Part shown: positions 5,477 to 8,155 of the stretch, piece after piece | Layout: each line of letters opens with the position of its first letter | Position numbering within the stretch: position 1 is the first letter of the stretch | Origin: Myxococcota bacterium | Lineage (GTDB): Bacteria > Myxococcota > Polyangia > GCA-2747355 > JAKLHH01 | Length of the DNA: 8,155 nucleotides | Assembly (NCBI GenBank): GCA_022710245.1 | Contig: JAKLHH010000298.1 | Location: 1 to 8,155, forward strand | Reading direction: 5' to 3' | Translations under genes and position numbers: made by a program | Notes under the pieces: model-generated | Seen by the model: the letters and a program-made list of their open reading frames with translations, nothing else | The model's database searches: none | What the model was told of the DNA's origin: nothing

Positions 5477-7993
5477 ATGCGCGCCCCGCTCCCCGGCTGC
5501 CTGCTCGTCCTCGCGCTCACCGCCAGCGCGGCCGCCGCGCCGCCCGCACCGCCCGCGCCGCCCGCGCCGCCCGCGCCGCCTGTGGGGCCCGCCGCGAGCG
5601 CCGCGGCTGCCGCGAGCGCCGCGGCTGCCCGCAGCGTCGAGGGGCAAGGCGCCGAGGGTCACCTCGACGTGCTCTTCACCAGCGACCTCGAGGGCCGCTT
5701 CGCCTGGCCGGGCTGCGGCGCCACGCGCCCGCGGGGCCACGCGGACCTCTCGCACCTGATCACCGCCTCACGCCTGCGCCGCGAGGCCGCGCGCCGGGCC
5801 GGCGGCGACGACCCGCTGGTCCTCGGGGGCGGCAGCATGCTCCGCCCCGACGTCCTCGGCGCCCACGTCTTCGGCGAGGGCGCGGCCTGGGCCCCACGCG
5901 CGGTGGACCTGCTCCGCGCCGTGGGCTTCAAGGCGGTCTCGCTCGGCCGCTACGACTTCAACAGCACGGCCTCCTCGCTGGCGCTCTACCTGCGCCTGAT
6001 GCGCCAGGCCGGGATCGCGGTGCTCGCGTCGAACGTCCGCTGCAGCGACCCGAAGGACTTCCGCTGCCGCGGCCTCGGCTGGGCGGGGCAGCCCTACTAC
6101 CTCCACCAGGGCCGCCACCTCCGCGTCGGTGTCCTCTCGGTCGTGCGCGAGGACCTGGTGCGCCGCCTCGACGCGAGCCGCGCCGGCAGCCTCATCGTCG
6201 ACGAGCCGGCGGCGGTGGCGCGGCGGCTGATCCGCAAGCTCCGCCGCGAGGAGCGCGTGGACCTGGTCGTGCTCCTCGCCAGCGTCAACCTGGAGAGCGA
6301 CACGCCGCAGCCGGTGATCGCGCTCACCCGCCGCCTCGGGGCCGACACCCCCGACCTGATCATCGCCGACGCGATGTTCGACCCGGAGAGCCAGGCCTTC
6401 ATCGACTACGCGCGCGTCCACGACGGGCCACCGATCACCGGCACCGATCGCTTCGGCCAGCACCTCGGACAGGCGAGCTTCCGCTTTCGTCATCGCCCGG
6501 GGGCGCTCACCCTCGAACGGCCGCAGATCTCCGTCTCCTCCGCGCGCAAGGTCACGCCCGACGAGGACGCGGTCCCGCTCGTGCAGGACCTCCTCGGCGA
6601 GCTCTGCCGCACGCTGAGCACGCCGGTCGGAAACGCGCACCTCAGGAGCCCCCTCGATCGCGACGGCTTCATCCGCTACGTCCTCGAGATCCTGCGCAAG
6701 CGGACCGGCGCCGAGGTGGCGGCCCTCAACGACAGCGCCGTCCCCGACACGACCTTCCCCATGCGCGGCCGCCTCACGCGCGAGAAGCTGCTGCGCGCCC
6801 TGCGCAACGAGACCCGCGTCGGCACGCTCCGCGTCAGCGGCGACCGTCTCCTCTCGCTCCTCGGCGGCTACGCCGGCGGCAGCGCGGCCGCGCTCCGCGT
6901 CCTCGGCCTCGAGAAGGTGGCCGGGAGCTGGTACGTGAACAGCCGGCCGCTGATGAGCTCGCACCACTACCTCGTCGCGACCACGAGCTTCGTCGCCCGC
7001 GGCGGCGAGGGCCTGCTCGCGCTCTCCTCCGAGAGCTTCCGCCGCTCCTGGTTCACGCTGCGTCGCGGGGTGATCGACTTCTTCGACGGCGACGGCCAGG
7101 CCGCGCTCGACCGCGACCCCGACGTGGACCTGCGCAAGGACTTCCGCGACCCCTGGGACCGCTGGCTCTTCTGGGGGAGCACCGACCTCGGCGTCTCCCT
7201 CGCCACGCAGTCGGTCTGGAACGGCGACGACGGCAATCGCTACTCGCTGCCGCCGCTCAAGCGCGCGAGCGTCACCTCGGTGAACGCCCGGCTCACGCTG
7301 AGCGGCGGCGCCTCGACGCGGCACCACGCGCTCGAGGCCGACCTCAGCCTGCAGTACGGCGAGACCTGGACGCGGGCCGCGGGCGCCACCAGCACCACCG
7401 CCGCCGAGACCCTCGACAAGATCCAGGGGAACTTCCTCTACCGCCTGCCGCTGCTGAAGAACCTGCGGGGGCTGGGCGCCTGGTACATCCCGGTCCCCTA
7501 CGCCGAGGGCTACCTGATCAGCGAGTTCACACCGAGCGGGAGCTACACCGATCCGGCGACCGGGGCCACGCAGACCTACCACTACCTCGACCTCGGCGGC
7601 ACCGTCGGGGCGGGGCTCGGCCTGCAGCCCGGGCTCTTCTTCAAGACCGGCTTCGCGCTCCGGGGCGAGGCGCTCAGCCCCGGCCCCGAGCACGCGCTCC
7701 GCACCGGCCTCTACGTCGGCTACACGCTGCGGCGGATGACCCTCGTCGCGTCGCCGCGCTTTCCGCTGCAGGCCGAGTCGCGCCTCGACTTCTTCCTCAC
7801 CGACCTCGGGGTCAGCCTGCGCCGCGAGCTGACCCTCGACTCCAGGCTCAGCTTTGGCCTCAAGCCGCCGCTCTTCGTCACCCTCACGCACCGCCTCTAC
7901 GTCTTCGACGATCGCGACCACCCGACCTCGCTGGCGAACGACCTCGGGGTGGGCCTGGAGGTGTTCCTCGACCACCGCTACCAGACGCGCTGA
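5477..7993 (+). CDS. Exported 5'-nucleotidase-like protein with degenerate active site and probable C-terminal beta-barrel
   Basis: An 838-residue exported protein. Segments: signal peptide (1-21, cleavage near ASAAAA), a Pro-Ala then Ala-Ser linker (22-51), a metallophosphatase-like domain (about 62-345), a 5'-nucleotidase C-terminal domain (about 375-520; AEVAALNDSAVPD, RGRLTREKLLRAL, LRVSGDRLLSLL, YLVATTSFVARGGEGLLAL), and a region of about 270 residues (565-838) of alternating amphipathic strands that looks like an outer-membrane barrel. Compared with UshA-type enzymes the metal ligands are lost: TNDHHG is TSDLEG (68-73), GGD is GGS (118-120), GNHEFD is GRYDFN (157-162), and the later His motifs are LLASV (266-270) and IIADA (295-299). 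It therefore probably binds a ligand or partner rather than hydrolysing nucleotides. The start has only a weak ribosome site (CAGGGA). It is the first of two plus-strand genes, 102 bp before an ExbB-like gene. Confidence 0.85.
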   Translation: MRAPLPGCLLVLALTASAAAAPPAPPAPPAPPAPPVGPAASAAAAASAAAARSVEGQGAEGHLDVLFTSDLEGRFAWPGCGATRPRGHADLSHLITASRLRREAARRAGGDDPLVLGGGSMLRPDVLGAHVFGEGAAWAPRAVDLLRAVGFKAVSLGRYDFNSTASSLALYLRLMRQAGIAVLASNVRCSDPKDFRCRGLGWAGQPYYLHQGRHLRVGVLSVVREDLVRRLDASRAGSLIVDEPAAVARRLIRKLRREERVDLVVLLASVNLESDTPQPVIALTRRLGADTPDLIIADAMFDPESQAFIDYARVHDGPPITGTDRFGQHLGQASFRFRHRPGALTLERPQISVSSARKVTPDEDAVPLVQDLLGELCRTLSTPVGNAHLRSPLDRDGFIRYVLEILRKRTGAEVAALNDSAVPDTTFPMRGRLTREKLLRALRNETRVGTLRVSGDRLLSLLGGYAGGSAAALRVLGLEKVAGSWYVNSRPLMSSHHYLVATTSFVARGGEGLLALSSESFRRSWFTLRRGVIDFFDGDGQAALDRDPDVDLRKDFRDPWDRWLFWGSTDLGVSLATQSVWNGDDGNRYSLPPLKRASVTSVNARLTLSGGASTRHHALEADLSLQYGETWTRAAGATSTTAAETLDKIQGNFLYRLPLLKNLRGLGAWYIPVPYAEGYLISEFTPSGSYTDPATGATQTYHYLDLGGTVGAGLGLQPGLFFKTGFALRGEALSPGPEHALRTGLYVGYTLRRMTLVASPRFPLQAESRLDFFLTDLGVSLRRELTLDSRLSFGLKPPLFVTLTHRLYVFDDRDHPTSLANDLGVGLEVFLDHRYQTR
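5540..5629. repeat. Low-complexity microrepeats encoding the Pro-Ala / Ala-Ser linker
   Basis: Within the nucleotidase-like gene, 9-bp CGCCCGCGC-type units at about 5540-5580 encode repeated APP, followed by an exact 18-bp tandem duplication (5594-5611 and 5612-5629, starting GCGAGCGCC) encoding an Ala/Ser-rich stretch. Both repeats keep the frame (9 and 18 bp), so slippage would change linker length without breaking the protein. Confidence 0.85.
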
Positions 7994-8005
7994 GGCCGCC
8001 TGATT

Positions 8006-8044
8006 GAAACCGGTGAACCTTTCTTCTGCATCGGTTTCTTCCTT
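8006..8044 (+). terminator. Hairpin with T-rich tail after the nucleotidase-like gene
   Basis: GAAACCGGTG (8006-8015) pairs with CATCGGTTTC (8029-8038), a 10-bp stem with one G-T wobble (8013/8031) and a 13-nt loop, followed by TTCCTT. It lies 13 bp past the stop at 7993, the usual position for an intrinsic terminator. The T-tract is interrupted by C residues, so strength is uncertain. A second GAAACC (8066-8071) could compete for the 3' arm. Confidence 0.45.
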
Positions 8045-8095
8045 GATGAGCGCGCGCGAGGAACGGAAACCATCGAACCCAGAAGGAGAGCGCAG

Positions 8096-8155
8096 ATGTG
8101 GGCCAACTTCTTCCGTGACGGCGGCTGGGGCATGTACCCGACCCTGCTCTTCGGC
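8096..8155 (+). CDS. N-terminus of a probable MotA/TolQ/ExbB-family protein, truncated by the window edge
   Basis: ATG at 8096 is preceded by an excellent ribosome site, AGAAGGAG, with 7 nt spacing, and the frame stays open for the 20 codons left in the window. The peptide has a short polar start (ANFFRDGG, 3-10) followed by GMYPTLLFG (12-20), the beginning of a hydrophobic segment. A GGxxMYPxLLxG pattern before the first membrane helix is typical of MotA/TolQ/ExbB proton-channel proteins, which energise outer-membrane processes through the proton motive force. With only 20 residues this is a tentative family call. That it is a real gene start is well supported. Confidence 0.6.
   Translation, partial: MWANFFRDGGWGMYPTLLFG

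Noticed and set aside
5461..5477. Extended -10 (TGCTATTCA) suggesting a leaderless transcript for the nucleotidase-like gene
   Set aside because: Only 3 of 6 bases match TATAAT and there is no -35; too weak to list as a promoter.
5768..7975. 735-codon minus-strand frame antisense to the nucleotidase-like gene
   Set aside because: Compositionally biased antisense shadow with no start signals or domain similarity.
5422..8007. 861-codon plus-strand frame overlapping the nucleotidase-like gene
   Set aside because: It is an Arg/Pro/His-rich out-of-frame shadow; the 5477 frame has a signal peptide and nucleotidase domains.

Overview
The window is high-G+C DNA (roughly 70% by eye) from what looks like a free-living Gram-negative bacterium, most probably a member of Myxococcota or a related deltaproteobacterial lineage. 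The reasons are the deltaproteobacterial style of the primary-type sigma-70 C-terminus, Ala/Pro-rich periplasmic proteins, a near-perfect sigma-54 promoter, and mostly single-gene transcription units that switch strand repeatedly. The taxonomic call is inference; there is no rRNA to confirm it.

Layout, left to right. A 14/15-bp tandem repeat array (1-132) enters from the left edge and stops just past the end of a minus-strand lysophospholipid acyltransferase (plsC-like, 154-873), which has a good sigma-70-type promoter directly upstream. A 575-bp non-coding stretch (894-1468) follows. It holds a perfect 27-bp tandem duplication with small hairpins, an AT-rich island (about 50% G+C), and a structured leader in front of the sigma factor. 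The sigma-70 gene (rpoD-type, 1469-3262, +) is complete in regions 1.2 to 4 but has a low-complexity basic/acidic N-terminus instead of a recognisable region 1.1. It converges on an EntD-type 4'-phosphopantetheinyl transferase (3330-3977, -). That gene is divergent from a small exported DUF3347-like protein (4147-4713, +), which has a textbook -24/-12 sigma-54 promoter. The exported protein converges, across a palindrome-rich GTCGAC repeat region, on a YccU-like CoA-binding protein (4901-5326, -). Divergent from that is an 838-residue exported protein (5477-7993, +) that joins a 5'-nucleotidase-like fold lacking its metal ligands to a probable beta-barrel C-terminus. A hairpin follows, then the first 20 codons of a likely MotA/TolQ/ExbB-family gene that runs off the right edge.

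The genes do not form one pathway. They are a mix of housekeeping and envelope functions: lipid acylation, sigma factor, carrier-protein activation, CoA-binding, and periplasmic or outer-membrane proteins. The observations most worth following are (i) the apparently catalytically dead nucleotidase fused to a barrel-like domain, (ii) the sigma-54 promoter of the DUF3347 gene with a helically phased upstream direct repeat, and (iii) the rpoD leader, where a hairpin would mask the ribosome site of an 11-codon ORF whose stop overlaps the rpoD start. I see no CRISPR array, complete mobile element, tRNA or rRNA.
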